Shown here piece after piece: positions 44,106-54,416 of a stretch of DNA of 64,000 bases. How positions within the stretch are numbered: the first letter of the stretch is position 1; each line of letters opens with the position of its first letter. The position numbers and the translations under genes are program-made. The notes beneath the pieces were generated by a model. That model saw only the letters and a program-made list of their open reading frames with translations, did no database searches and was not told the origin of the DNA. This DNA is from Gammaproteobacteria bacterium (GTDB taxonomy: Bacteria > Pseudomonadota > Gammaproteobacteria > Ga0077536): assembly GCA_020849475.1 (NCBI GenBank), contig JADLGE010000088.1, positions 1 through 64,000 on the forward strand, read 5' to 3'.

Positions 44106-45541
44106 TGCGCAGCGTCCTCGCTATCGGCATTGCCCTGTCGCTGTCGGCCTGTTCGCTGGCGCCGGAATTCTCGACGCCCGAAGTCGCTGTGCCTGAGGTC
44201 TACAAGGAAGCGCCTGCGGCTACACCCGCGGCCGACCCTGGCAACGACGCATGGAAGCCCGCCGAGCCGCGCGACGGCGAGGCGCGCGGTGCGTGGTGGA
44301 CGGTTTTCGGCGACCCGCAGCTCGATGAATACGAAACGCGCGCGGCCGGCGCCAACCAGGATCTGGCCGCGGCGCTGGCGCGCCTCGAAGGCAGCCGCGC
44401 GCTGGTGAGGCTCGCGCGCGCCGACCAGTTGCCGCGTCTCGACGCCGCCGCAGGTGCGGCGCGCACCCGCCCGAGCGCCCACCAGCCGGGTAATCCCGTC
44501 GCCGGCAGCAATTCCTATAACAGTTTCCAGTTCGGCCTGAGCGCGCAGTACGAAGTCGATCTTTTCGGTCGCGTGCGTGACAGCGTGCGGGCGGCGCGTG
44601 CCGATGCCGAAGCCGATGAGTCGCTTTACCAGTCCTTGCTGCTGGCGGTCGAGACCGACGTCGCCCAGCGCTATTTCGCGTTGCGCGCGCTCGATGCGGA
44701 ACTCGCGGTGTTGAACGACACGGTCACTACCCGTGAGGCGGAGCTCGCGATATTCGAACAGCGCTTCAAGGCCGGCGACATCGGTGCATTCGACGTCGAG
44801 CGCGCGCGCACCGAACTCGACAGCGCGCGCAGCGAGGTGCAGGCCGTCACGCGGCAGCGCGCCCAGTATGAGCATGCGCTGGCGCTGCTGCTGGGTGAGG
44901 CGCCGGCCAATCTCGATGTCGCGCCCGCGGCGCTCGCGACCCACGTGCCGAATATTCCCGCCGGTCTGCCATCGGCCTTGCTGGAGCGACGCCCGGACAT
45001 CGCCGCTGCGCAGCGCCGCATGATTGCGGCCAACGCGCGCATCGGCGTGGCGCGCGCGGCCTTCTATCCAATCCTGAACCTCACCGCCGAAGCGGGCTTC
45101 AGCGCCGATTCGGCCGGCGATTTGTTCAAATGGGCGAGCCGCACCTGGGCGCTCGGGCCGCTGGCCGGGGCCCTGATAGCCGCGCCTTTATTCGACGGTG
45201 GCCGCAACAAGGCCAACCTGGCGGGCGCCGAGGCCAGCCTCGACGCCGAAATCGCGAGCTATCGTCAGACCGTGCTGAACGCGTTTCGCGAGGTCGAGGA
45301 CGGTCTCGCCGCGCTGCGCACACTCGAACAGCAGAGTGCTTCGACGGCCTCCGCCGCGCACTCGGCGGCGCGGGCGCTGGAGCTGGCCAATGCGCGTTTC
45401 CAGGCCGGCGCCACCGGCTATCTCGATGTGCTCGACGCGCGCCGCACGCTGATGACGGTGCGCCGTCAGCAGAAGCAGCTGGACGGCGCGCGCGCGACGG
45501 CCGCCGTTGGCTTGGTGAAAGCCCTGGGCGGTGGCTGGTGA
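44105..45541 (+). CDS. Outer-membrane efflux channel lipoprotein (OprM/OprN/NodT family)
   Basis: A 478-residue TolC-type channel protein. Signal peptide with lipobox LSAC (Cys15 region), then the two repeated OEP domains; the family's FDVERARTELDSARSEV and LERRPDIAAAQRRMIAANARIGVARAAFYP segments are visible. The ATG overlaps the permease stop by one base (TGATG). Completes the tripartite pump. Confidence 0.94.
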   Translation: MRSVLAIGIALSLSACSLAPEFSTPEVAVPEVYKEAPAATPAADPGNDAWKPAEPRDGEARGAWWTVFGDPQLDEYETRAAGANQDLAAALARLEGSRALVRLARADQLPRLDAAAGAARTRPSAHQPGNPVAGSNSYNSFQFGLSAQYEVDLFGRVRDSVRAARADAEADESLYQSLLLAVETDVAQRYFALRALDAELAVLNDTVTTREAELAIFEQRFKAGDIGAFDVERARTELDSARSEVQAVTRQRAQYEHALALLLGEAPANLDVAPAALATHVPNIPAGLPSALLERRPDIAAAQRRMIAANARIGVARAAFYPILNLTAEAGFSADSAGDLFKWASRTWALGPLAGALIAAPLFDGGRNKANLAGAEASLDAEIASYRQTVLNAFREVEDGLAALRTLEQQSASTASAAHSAARALELANARFQAGATGYLDVLDARRTLMTVRRQQKQLDGARATAAVGLVKALGGGW

Positions 45542-45641
45542 CGACGCGCGCATGAATGCCGAAGTGCCGGCGGCGCCCGCTTTGTGGCAGGCTGGCGGCG
45601 ACTTAAGCTCATCCGCGGGCTTCATCTTCGGCGACTGACCC

Positions 45642-46733
45642 ATGCAAGCATTCGACGCTGAACTGTCCCTGCCCCTCGCGTCGATGAGCCATGCACTGCA
45701 GCGCCTGCTGGCGCGTGCGGTGAAACGCCTGGTGGTCGACTTTCCGCACTGGTTCACGGCCGTCAATCACCGTTTGCACTGGGCCTATCTACTATCGTTC
45801 GTGGTGTTGGGGGGCTGGGCCTGGTGGCGCCACTATCGGCGGCCGGCCGCCGGTGGATTGAAGCCGCTGGTGAAGTTTCTGTTTCCTGCCAACGTCTACC
45901 TGCATCCCTCGGCGCTGCTCGACTATCAGCTGCTGCTCGCCAATCGCGTGCTGGGGCCGGCCTCATGGCTCGGCAGCCTGCTGTTCGGCAGCGCTTCGGT
46001 GGCGGCCGTCGCCCATGCCACGCAGCTCGGCGTGGCGGAGCGGGCGGGGGTGAGTTTCACACCCGGCCACTGGACCTTCGTCAGCGCCTTGGGCTTTGCG
46101 CTGACCATGACCGTGGCGCGCGATTTCGTCACCTTCCTGACCCATCTCGCGCATCATCGCGTGCCGCTGTTGTGGGAGTTTCACAAGGTCCATCACAGCG
46201 CCGAGGTGCTGACGCCGCTGACGGTGTTCCGCAAGCATCCGCTGTACAACGTGTGCGAGCACGGCATGAACATCGCGCTCATTGGGCCGCTGCAGGGCCT
46301 CATTGCGCTGGGCTTCGTCGGTCATGCGCCGCCGGTCACGCTGTTCGGCGCCAATATCGTGTTTGCCTTGTTCCACCTGGCGGGCGCCAATCTGCGCCAT
46401 TCCCATGTGTGGTGGTCTTTCGGTCCGCTTGTGAGTCATGTCTTCAGCTCACCGGCCCAGCACCAGATTCATCACAGCAAGGCGCCCGCGCACGCCGACA
46501 AGAATTTTGGCGAGGTGTTCGCGCTGTGGGATTGGCTGTGCGGCACGCTGTACGTGCCCGGCCGTGAACCCGAGGCCCTGCAATTCGGGCTGGCGGGCGA
46601 GGGCGCGCGCGAACATCGCAGCCTGTGGCGCCTCTACATCCAGCCGTTCATCAATTGCGCGGCGCTGTTGCGACCGGCGCGCGTGGTCGCGCCGACGCCG
46701 ATGGCGGCGCGGACGCCGGTGATCCGCAAGTGA
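45642..46733 (+). CDS. Sterol desaturase / fatty acid hydroxylase family membrane protein
   Basis: A 363-residue integral membrane diiron enzyme. The histidine clusters are present: HLAHH near residue 168, HKVHH near 181 and HQIHHSK near 275. About five hydrophobic helices surround them. The family hydroxylates or desaturates lipids using O2 at the cytoplasmic membrane; the substrate is unknown. Its stop overlaps the GTG start of the acyltransferase gene (GTGA), placing it first in a four-gene set with an acyltransferase and two M14 peptidases. Confidence 0.9.
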   Translation: MQAFDAELSLPLASMSHALQRLLARAVKRLVVDFPHWFTAVNHRLHWAYLLSFVVLGGWAWWRHYRRPAAGGLKPLVKFLFPANVYLHPSALLDYQLLLANRVLGPASWLGSLLFGSASVAAVAHATQLGVAERAGVSFTPGHWTFVSALGFALTMTVARDFVTFLTHLAHHRVPLLWEFHKVHHSAEVLTPLTVFRKHPLYNVCEHGMNIALIGPLQGLIALGFVGHAPPVTLFGANIVFALFHLAGANLRHSHVWWSFGPLVSHVFSSPAQHQIHHSKAPAHADKNFGEVFALWDWLCGTLYVPGREPEALQFGLAGEGAREHRSLWRLYIQPFINCAALLRPARVVAPTPMAARTPVIRK

Positions 46734-47845
46734 ACCGCGTCACTTCGCTGTATCTTGATCTCATCCGTGTCAGCGCGGCGCTGGTGGTGGTGCTGACCCA
46801 TCTCGCCTACACGCGTTTCAGCGGCGGCCAGTTGCTGGCGTGGCGTAGCCTCGGCAATGACGCGGTGATGGTGTTTTTCGTGCTGTCTGGCTATGTCATC
46901 GCCTGGAGCGCCGCCGAGCGCGAACTGACGCTCGGACACTACGCGCTCAATCGCGCCGCGCGCCTGTATTCGGTGGCGCTGCCGGCCGTGGCCTTGACGG
47001 TGTTGCTCGACGCGATTGGCCGCCACTGGTCGCCGGCGCTTTACCACGGCTTCCAATACCAGGGCGGCGAGCCCGCGCTGCGCCTGTTGCACGCGCTGAC
47101 CTTCACCCACGAACTGTGGTTCCAGTCCTGGCGGGTGTTCAGCAACGGGCCCTATTGGTCGCTGGGTTATGAGTGCGGGTATTACCTGCTGTTCGCCTGC
47201 GCCTGGTATCTGCGCGGCGTGTGGCGCGGTATCTCGGTGCTGGCGGGGGCGGCCCTGCTCGGCCCGAAAATCCTGCTGTTGCTGCCGGTGTGGGCGCTGG
47301 GCGTGGTGGTGTATCGCATCAACTCCCGGCATGTACCGGGCGTAGTGACGGGCTTCGTGCTGTGGGCGGCGTCGCTGCTGGCCTACGCCGCGTTTCGCAT
47401 CGACGGCGGCCCGCAGGCCTTGCTCGCCTTCAGCCACGCCGAGTGGGGGCGGCATTTCGTCGAGCACAGCCTGCACTGGTCCAACGAATTTCTGGCGAGC
47501 TATGTGATAGGTGTGCTGGTGGCAATGAATTTCGTCGGGCTGAACGCCTGCGCGCCGCTGCTGACCAAGCAGGTGACGCATTTTGAAAGGCCGATACGCG
47601 CCGGGGCGGCATGCACGTTTTCCATTTACCTTTTTCACTATCCCCTGCTGCAGTGCCTGGCCGCGAGCGGGGCGTTTGCCCCTCGTTCGCCGCTGGCGGT
47701 GGCGCTGCTCGGGCTCGTCACGGTGGCTTTGTGCTGTGCGCTCGCGACAGTGACCGAAAAGCGCAAGCCGTGGCTGCGCGCGGTATTGCTGAGTGGCACG
47801 CGCCGGCTGCGGCAGCGGCTGCCGCGCGCGGGCCTGTCTTGGTGA
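46730..47845 (+). CDS. Acyltransferase 3 family (OafA-like) membrane protein
   Basis: A 371-residue protein with about ten hydrophobic helices. The family's N-terminal signature is visible: YLDLIRVSAALVVVLTHL with the catalytic-type His, then GNDAVMVFFVLSGYVIA, and NGPYWSLGYECGYYLLF in the middle. Such proteins transfer acyl groups to sugars, lipids or peptides at the membrane. The GTG at 46730 overlaps the desaturase stop; the M14 gene starts 11 bases after this stop. Confidence 0.88.
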   Translation: MNRVTSLYLDLIRVSAALVVVLTHLAYTRFSGGQLLAWRSLGNDAVMVFFVLSGYVIAWSAAERELTLGHYALNRAARLYSVALPAVALTVLLDAIGRHWSPALYHGFQYQGGEPALRLLHALTFTHELWFQSWRVFSNGPYWSLGYECGYYLLFACAWYLRGVWRGISVLAGAALLGPKILLLLPVWALGVVVYRINSRHVPGVVTGFVLWAASLLAYAAFRIDGGPQALLAFSHAEWGRHFVEHSLHWSNEFLASYVIGVLVAMNFVGLNACAPLLTKQVTHFERPIRAGAACTFSIYLFHYPLLQCLAASGAFAPRSPLAVALLGLVTVALCCALATVTEKRKPWLRAVLLSGTRRLRQRLPRAGLSW

Positions 47846-47856
47846 GGGCGAGATTG

Positions 47857-49365
47857 ATGTGTTGGCTGGCGGCGGCGTGCCTGCTCGGCGCCTGCGGGGC
47901 GGCGGCCGCGGCCGACTTGCCGTCCGCCACGCCGCTCGAACGGCTGCATTACCAACGCATAAGCCACGCCGCCGAGATTGATGCCGATCTCGAGGCGCTG
48001 GCGGCCGCCACGCCGCTCGCGCGCAAGGAGTCCCTCGGCCTGTCGCTGGAACAGCGGCCGCTGTCGGCGCTGCTGCTGTCGAGCGCCAAGCCGGGTCAAT
48101 CCCATCCGCGCCTGATGCTGGTTGGTTCGCAACACGGCGCCGCCGAGCCGGCCGGCGGCGAGGCCATGCTGCGCCTCGCGCGACAACTGCTGGGTGGCGA
48201 CCTGCGCGATGTGCTCGATGAATTCGACGTGGTGCTGGTGCCCGATGCCAACCCCGATGGCCGCGACACCGGCCACCGTTCCAATGCCGCGCGGGTCAAT
48301 CTCAATACCGATTTCGTGCGCCTGTCGCAGCCCGAGAGCCAGGCCCTGGTGACGGCGCTTGAACGCTATGCGCCACTGGCGGTGCTGGATGTGCACGAGT
48401 CGGCGGTGTTGAAGCGCAAGACCCTGGCGCGTGAAGGCTATCTCACCGATTTCGACGCGCAGTTCGAAGCGGCCAATCATCCCGCCATCCCGAGCGTGCT
48501 GCGTGAACTCGGCCAGCACACCCTGTTGCCGGCCCTGATTGCCGATGCCCGTGCGGCGGGCCTGCCGGCGCAGCGCTACATCGGCGAGATCACGAGCATC
48601 CATCAGGCCGTGAGTAACGGCGGCCTGAGTTTACGCAACTTCCGCAACCTGGCCGGCATGAGCGGTGCGCTGGCCTTCCTGGTGGAAACCAAGCTCGATT
48701 CGCGCGACGACCAATGGCCGACCTGGCGCAACATCGAAGCGCGGGTGGCGCGCTCGCTGGCCTGTCAGCGCGCTTTCGTGCGGCGCATGCAGGCCGAGCG
48801 CGCGGCGCTGGCCAAGGCCGTGGCCAGCGCCAAGGTCACGGCGCAGAAGGAGCCCGTGACGCTGCGCGCGGTGTATGCGCTCGATCACGACCATCCGACC
48901 ATCGAACTGCCGCTGCGACGCTTAGCCGACCGCAAGCTCGAGACCTTGAGCTTCGCGGATCATCGTCGCGTCAAAACCTCCGATGAAATACCGATGCCGG
49001 CCACCTACGTGGTAAGCCAGCCCAGTGATGCGCTGCGCACGGCGCTCGAACGCCATGGCATCCATTACGAGCGCCAGTCCCAGGGCTTCGAACTGCCAGT
49101 GGTGGCAGAGCGTTTTGCGCGGCCCAAGCATGCCTACAGTCGCGCGCGCCTTTTGACCCACAGCGACAAGTTCATCACCACCGCACCGGGCGCCTTGTTG
49201 ATCGACCTCGTGCAAGCCCGTGGTCGACTCGTGCCGCTGCTGCTCGACCCGCGTTCGACCAGCAGCCTGTTCCGCCTGCCGGAATTTTCCCCGCTGCTGG
49301 AAACCGGCAAGGAGTTCGGTGTATATCGCGTGCACAAAGGCGTGATGCGCGCCGGCTCGCCTTAA
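47857..49365 (+). CDS. Exported M14-like zinc carboxypeptidase family protein, copy 1
   Basis: A 502-residue protein. The N-terminus MCWLAAACLLGACGAAAA is a signal peptide with a possible lipobox LGAC. The M14 fold is indicated by QHGAAEPAGGEAM (H93, E97), [25 protein letters not shown] (H180) and FLVETK. The usual zinc motif is HxxE; here the glutamate is one residue further (H-x3-E), as in the next gene. The GTG at 47842 is an alternative start. Substrate unknown; peptide cross-links or lipopeptides in the envelope are possible given the neighbours (inference). Confidence 0.82.
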   Translation: MCWLAAACLLGACGAAAAADLPSATPLERLHYQRISHAAEIDADLEALAAATPLARKESLGLSLEQRPLSALLLSSAKPGQSHPRLMLVGSQHGAAEPAGGEAMLRLARQLLGGDLRDVLDEFDVVLVPDANPDGRDTGHRSNAARVNLNTDFVRLSQPESQALVTALERYAPLAVLDVHESAVLKRKTLAREGYLTDFDAQFEAANHPAIPSVLRELGQHTLLPALIADARAAGLPAQRYIGEITSIHQAVSNGGLSLRNFRNLAGMSGALAFLVETKLDSRDDQWPTWRNIEARVARSLACQRAFVRRMQAERAALAKAVASAKVTAQKEPVTLRAVYALDHDHPTIELPLRRLADRKLETLSFADHRRVKTSDEIPMPATYVVSQPSDALRTALERHGIHYERQSQGFELPVVAERFARPKHAYSRARLLTHSDKFITTAPGALLIDLVQARGRLVPLLLDPRSTSSLFRLPEFSPLLETGKEFGVYRVHKGVMRAGSP

Positions 49366-49382
49366 GGGGACAGCCGCTGACC

Positions 49383-50807
49383 GTGCTCGCCACGCCGCTC
49401 GAAGCCGCTGATTACACGCGCCTCTCGACGCCCGAGGAGATGGCGGGCTACCTCGCGCACCTCGCCGCGCGGACGCCCGGCGCCGAGCTGTGGCCGCTCG
49501 GCCATTCAGCCGGCGGGCGCGCGCTGACGGCCTTGCGTGTGCCGGCGCGTGATGCCCGCGTGCCGCCCCTGCGTGTGCTGCTGGTCGGCTCGCAGCACGG
49601 CGCCTCGGAAGCGGCGGGCGGCGAGGCCTTGCTGTGGCTGGCGCGCGAACTCACCGCGCTGGCGGCGGATGATGTCCGTGCGTCGCTCGAATTCGTGATC
49701 TTTCCCGACGCCAATCCCGACGGCCGCGCGCTCGATTCGGCGCGCAACGCCGACGAGGTCAACATCAACCGCGACTTCGTGCTCTTGACCCAGCCCGAGA
49801 GTCGCGCCCTCGATACGCTGCTGCGCGAGTTCACGCCCGAGGTGGTGCTCGACGCCCATGAATCGGCCAGCCTCAAACAGAAGTCCCTGGCCCGCGAGGG
49901 CTATATGACGGCCTTCGAGACGCAGTTCGATTGCGCCAACAATCCCGGCATTCCGGCCGCCCTGCGTCGCTACGCCGAACACGAACTGCTGCCGGTGTTG
50001 CTGGCACGCGTGGCGGCCGCCGGCGTCGCCGCGCAGCGTTACGTGCGTGAAATCCTCTCGCTCTCGCAGGTCGCCACCCACGGTGGCCTCGGCGCGCGCA
50101 AGTTCCGCAATCGCGCGGGGCTGTCGGGCGCCCTCGCTTTCCTGCTCGAAACGCCGATGGATCCCAAGCACGGCCGCTATCCGAGCTATCGCAACATCGC
50201 GGTGCGGGTGGCGCGGCAGCTGCAGGCGCAGCGCGTGTTCATTGCGACCGTGGCCGAGCGTCGCGTGGCCGTGCAGCGCCTGCTCGCGGCGCATCGCATG
50301 AGCGTCGAACCGCTGATACTGAGCGCGTGCTATGGCGAGCGCGCGCCCGGCGCGCTGTTGCATCTGCCCATGCGCCGCATTGCCGACGGCGAAGTGCAGA
50401 CCCTGGCGTTCGCCGACCATCGGCGCGTGGTCGACGGCGCCGCGATCCCGTTGCCGGCCAGCTACTGGGTGACCGCCCACCAGGCGGGCATGGCGCGGCT
50501 GCTCGAGCAGCATGGCTTTCCTTACGAGGTGTTGCGCGCCGCCGCCGTCAGGCACGGGCGTGTGGCCGGGCAGTCGCCAGGCGGCGAACCGCGGACGATG
50601 ACGGTGCCGGCCGGCAGTCTGCACGTGCCAGTGCGCGGGCCGCGCGCGCGATTGCTGGCCCTGCTGCTCGAGGCCGGCTCCAGCAGCAGTGTGTTCGGCT
50701 ACCCGACATTCGCGCGGCTGTTGTCGGCGGCGGGCGAGGGATTCGTGCTGGCCGACGTCGCACAAATGCCAAGCGGATTGGGCGACAGCCGCTGGCTTGA
50801 GGCATAA
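49383..50807 (+). CDS. M14-like zinc carboxypeptidase family protein, copy 2
   Basis: A 474-residue paralogue of the preceding gene, 17 bases downstream and similar along its whole length, so a tandem duplication. The matching motifs are [13 protein letters not shown] (H72, E76), [26 protein letters not shown] (H159) and FLLETP. It starts at GTG 49383 and has no signal peptide, so unlike copy 1 it is probably cytoplasmic, unless exported in another way. The H-x3-E spacing is shared with copy 1. Confidence 0.8.
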   Translation: MLATPLEAADYTRLSTPEEMAGYLAHLAARTPGAELWPLGHSAGGRALTALRVPARDARVPPLRVLLVGSQHGASEAAGGEALLWLARELTALAADDVRASLEFVIFPDANPDGRALDSARNADEVNINRDFVLLTQPESRALDTLLREFTPEVVLDAHESASLKQKSLAREGYMTAFETQFDCANNPGIPAALRRYAEHELLPVLLARVAAAGVAAQRYVREILSLSQVATHGGLGARKFRNRAGLSGALAFLLETPMDPKHGRYPSYRNIAVRVARQLQAQRVFIATVAERRVAVQRLLAAHRMSVEPLILSACYGERAPGALLHLPMRRIADGEVQTLAFADHRRVVDGAAIPLPASYWVTAHQAGMARLLEQHGFPYEVLRAAAVRHGRVAGQSPGGEPRTMTVPAGSLHVPVRGPRARLLALLLEAGSSSSVFGYPTFARLLSAAGEGFVLADVAQMPSGLGDSRWLEA

Positions 50808-50808
50808 T
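50803..50808 (+). promoter_or_regulatory. Candidate -10 box for metK
   Basis: CATAAT, about 80 bases before the metK start and overlapping the end of the M14 gene. TTGGGC lies 19 bases upstream. The leader between shows no SAM riboswitch that I can recognise. Confidence 0.4.
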
Positions 50809-50886
50809 GCCCCCGATTTAACGAGCCGGCCGCAGCCGGGTCCATCCAACATCCATCCCGAAATGCTGAACGCAAGGAGACAGTGC

Positions 50887-52053
50887 GTGCGGTCTAGCTA
50901 CCTTTTTACCAGTGAATCCGTGTCCGAAGGACACCCCGACAAGGTCTGCGATCGCATCTCCGATGCGGTGGTCGACGCCTACCTCGCGGCCGAGCCGCAG
51001 GCCCGCGTCGCCTGCGAAACCTTGTGCACCACCAACCGCATCGTCATTGCCGGCGAAGTGCGTGGGCCGGCCAGCATCACGTCCGAATCGATCGAATCCC
51101 TGGCGCGCGATGCGGTCAAGGCGATTGGTTATGAGCAGGACGGTTTTCATTGGAAGAACGCCGATGTCAGCGTCTATCTGCACAAGCAGTCGTCCGACAT
51201 CGCGCAGGGCGTCGACAGCGCCGAGAGCAAGGATGAAGGCGCGGGCGACCAGGGCATCATGTTCGGTTACGCCTGCCGCGAAACCGAAGTGCTGATGCCG
51301 GCGCCGCTCTACTACGCGCACCGCATCCTGCAGGACATGGCCACCGCCCGCCATGCCGACAAGAATTCCGGCCTCGGTCCGGACGCCAAGAGCCAGATCA
51401 CCCTGCAGTACGAAAACGGCAAGCCGGTGCGCGCCACTTCGGTGGTGGTCTCGACCCAGCATGCCGAGAAGCTCTCCCAGGCAGACGTGCGTGAAATCGT
51501 GCGCCCGTTCGTGATGAAGGCCCTGCCGCAGGGCTGGATGTGCCCGGAGGCCGAGTTCTACGTCAATCCCACCGGTCGCTTCGTGATCGGCGGCCCCGAC
51601 GGCGACGCCGGTCTCACCGGTCGCAAGATCATCGTCGACACCTACGGCGGCGCCGCACCCCACGGCGGTGGCGCGTTCTCCGGCAAGGATCCGACCAAGG
51701 TCGACCGCTCCGCCGCCTATGCCGCGCGCTATCTGGCCAAGAACGTGGTGGCCGCCGGTTGCGCCGAGCGTTGCACCATCCAGTTGTCCTACGCCATCGG
51801 CGTGGCCAAGCCCTTGTCGCTGTACGTCGACCTGCATGGCACCGGCCAGGTCGATGAAGCGCGTCTGGAGAAGGCGCTGGCCGAGGTGATGGACCTGTCG
51901 CCGCGCGGCATCCGCAATCACCTGCAGCTGAACCGTCCGATCTACGAGCGCACCGCCGCCTACGGCCATTTCGGCCGCGCGCCGGAAGCCGATGGCGGCT
52001 TCTCATGGGAGAAGACCGATTTGATCGACGCGCTGAAGAAGGCGCTGGCGTAA
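50887..52053 (+). CDS. metK: S-adenosylmethionine synthetase
   Basis: A 388-residue enzyme making SAM from methionine and ATP. Signatures: [23 protein letters not shown] at the N-terminus, [12 protein letters not shown] near residue 118 and [19 protein letters not shown] near 260. The GTG start at 50887 is preferred because AAGGAGA lies 6 bases upstream and the N-terminus then matches other MetK proteins; an ATG at 50863 would add eight residues. Followed by ahcY, so synthesis of SAM and removal of S-adenosylhomocysteine are side by side. Confidence 0.96.
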   Translation: MRSSYLFTSESVSEGHPDKVCDRISDAVVDAYLAAEPQARVACETLCTTNRIVIAGEVRGPASITSESIESLARDAVKAIGYEQDGFHWKNADVSVYLHKQSSDIAQGVDSAESKDEGAGDQGIMFGYACRETEVLMPAPLYYAHRILQDMATARHADKNSGLGPDAKSQITLQYENGKPVRATSVVVSTQHAEKLSQADVREIVRPFVMKALPQGWMCPEAEFYVNPTGRFVIGGPDGDAGLTGRKIIVDTYGGAAPHGGGAFSGKDPTKVDRSAAYAARYLAKNVVAAGCAERCTIQLSYAIGVAKPLSLYVDLHGTGQVDEARLEKALAEVMDLSPRGIRNHLQLNRPIYERTAAYGHFGRAPEADGGFSWEKTDLIDALKKALA

Positions 52054-52064
52054 GGCGTCCGGGT

Positions 52065-52106
52065 CGCGGTTTGAAGGTGCGAATGAATTCGCACCTTGAG
52101 ACCGCG
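52065..52106. repeat. Palindromic intergenic repeat, family 1, copy 3, with extended arms
   Basis: The family core AAGGTGCGAAT...ATTCGCACCTT (52074-52097) is extended outward by CGCGGT/ACCGCG, giving about 18 of 20 paired bases per arm. It begins 12 bases after the metK stop and could act as a terminator or mRNA stabiliser. Confidence 0.8.
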
Positions 52107-52150
52107 ATTCGCCAAATGACCAAGATCGATGCGAGCGATGGCCGTCCGTT

Positions 52151-52175
52151 GTAGGTGCGAATTCATTCGCACACT
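52151..52175. repeat. Palindromic intergenic repeat, family 1, copy 4 (inverted)
   Basis: Core GGTGCGAATTCATTCGCAC. Its asymmetric centre (GAATTCATTC) is the reverse complement of the centre of copy 3, so copies 3 and 4 form an inverted pair between metK and ahcY. No other feature was recognised in the rest of this 179-base gap. Confidence 0.75.
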
Positions 52176-52232
52176 CAGATCCAAAACCCCAACCGCGTCG
52201 TAGCAACAGACACAATCACAGGCGGAGTATTT

Positions 52233-53711
<1,479 letters not shown>

Positions 53712-53717
53712 GCGAAC

Positions 53718-53746
53718 CTCGGCGCCGGCCTCGTGCCGGCGCCGAG
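53718..53746 (+). terminator. Hairpin terminator candidate after ahcY
   Basis: A perfect 12-bp stem CTCGGCGCCGGC/GCCGGCGCCGAG with a five-base loop, 7 bases after the ahcY stop. No T tract follows, so it may be a Rho-assisted or mRNA-stabilising hairpin. Confidence 0.5.
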
Positions 53747-53790
53747 CGTTCCGTGTCGCGAGCGAGTTCGGCGAGGGAGGGCGACTCACC

Positions 53791-54336
53791 ATGCGCATAG
53801 GCAACACCCGCGAATCCTACGGTCTGGTCACCAAGCTGCTGCATTGGGCGACCGCATTGCTCATCATCGGCCTCATCGGTCTCGGCTACTACATGGTCGG
53901 CCTGACCTACTACGACACCTGGTATCACGACTCCCTCGAAGCCCATAAGGCGCTCGGCATGGCGGTGTTCGCGCTCGGTGTGCTGACCCTGGCGTGGCGC
54001 AAGCTGTCACCGTCGCCGCCGCTCCACGACAGCCTCAAGCGCTGGGAGAAAATCGCCGCGACGGCCATGCACCACACCCTGTTTCTGCTGGTATTCCTGA
54101 TCCCGGTCACGGGTTTCCTGGTCTCGACCTCGGAAGGCAAGGCGGTGGCGTTCTTCTCGTGGTTCGAGGTGCCGGCGCTGGTGGTGGTGGGCGAGAGCCT
54201 GCGCGATCTCGCCATTGCCGTGCATTTCTATTGCGCCTACGGCACCGGCGCGCTGGTCGCGTTGCACGCGGCGGCGGCGCTCAAGCATCAGCTGTTTGAT
54301 CGTGACGGCACGCTGGCGCGCATGATCTGGCGTTGA
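53791..54336 (+). CDS. Cytochrome b561 family protein
   Basis: A 181-residue inner-membrane dihaem cytochrome b of the YodB/CybB type with four hydrophobic helices. Likely haem ligands are H18 in LLHW, H52 in EAHKALG, the MHHTL histidines near 94, and H158 or H165 in VALHAAAALKHQ. It could pass electrons from quinol to periplasmic acceptors; the superoxide:quinone activity known for CybB is possible. Good ribosome site GGAGGG upstream. Confidence 0.9.
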   Translation: MRIGNTRESYGLVTKLLHWATALLIIGLIGLGYYMVGLTYYDTWYHDSLEAHKALGMAVFALGVLTLAWRKLSPSPPLHDSLKRWEKIAATAMHHTLFLLVFLIPVTGFLVSTSEGKAVAFFSWFEVPALVVVGESLRDLAIAVHFYCAYGTGALVALHAAAALKHQLFDRDGTLARMIWR

Positions 54337-54375
54337 GCACGGGGCGCCGCAGGGGATTTATGCGGCATCCTTGGG

Positions 54376-54381
54376 TATACT
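54376..54381 (+). promoter_or_regulatory. Candidate -10 box for cysS
   Basis: TATACT, 36 bases before the cysS TTG start. The -35 region is not recognisable. Confidence 0.4.
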
Positions 54382-54416
54382 GCGCCGCTCATTTTTGACC
54401 CCGCGGGGCCGCGACC

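Noticed and set aside
52054-52232. SAH riboswitch upstream of ahcY
   Set aside because: The gap is filled by two palindromic repeats, and the conserved SAH riboswitch core sequences were not found.
53718-53746. Confident Rho-independent terminator after ahcY
   Set aside because: The stem is perfect but lacks a T tract, so it is listed only as a candidate.
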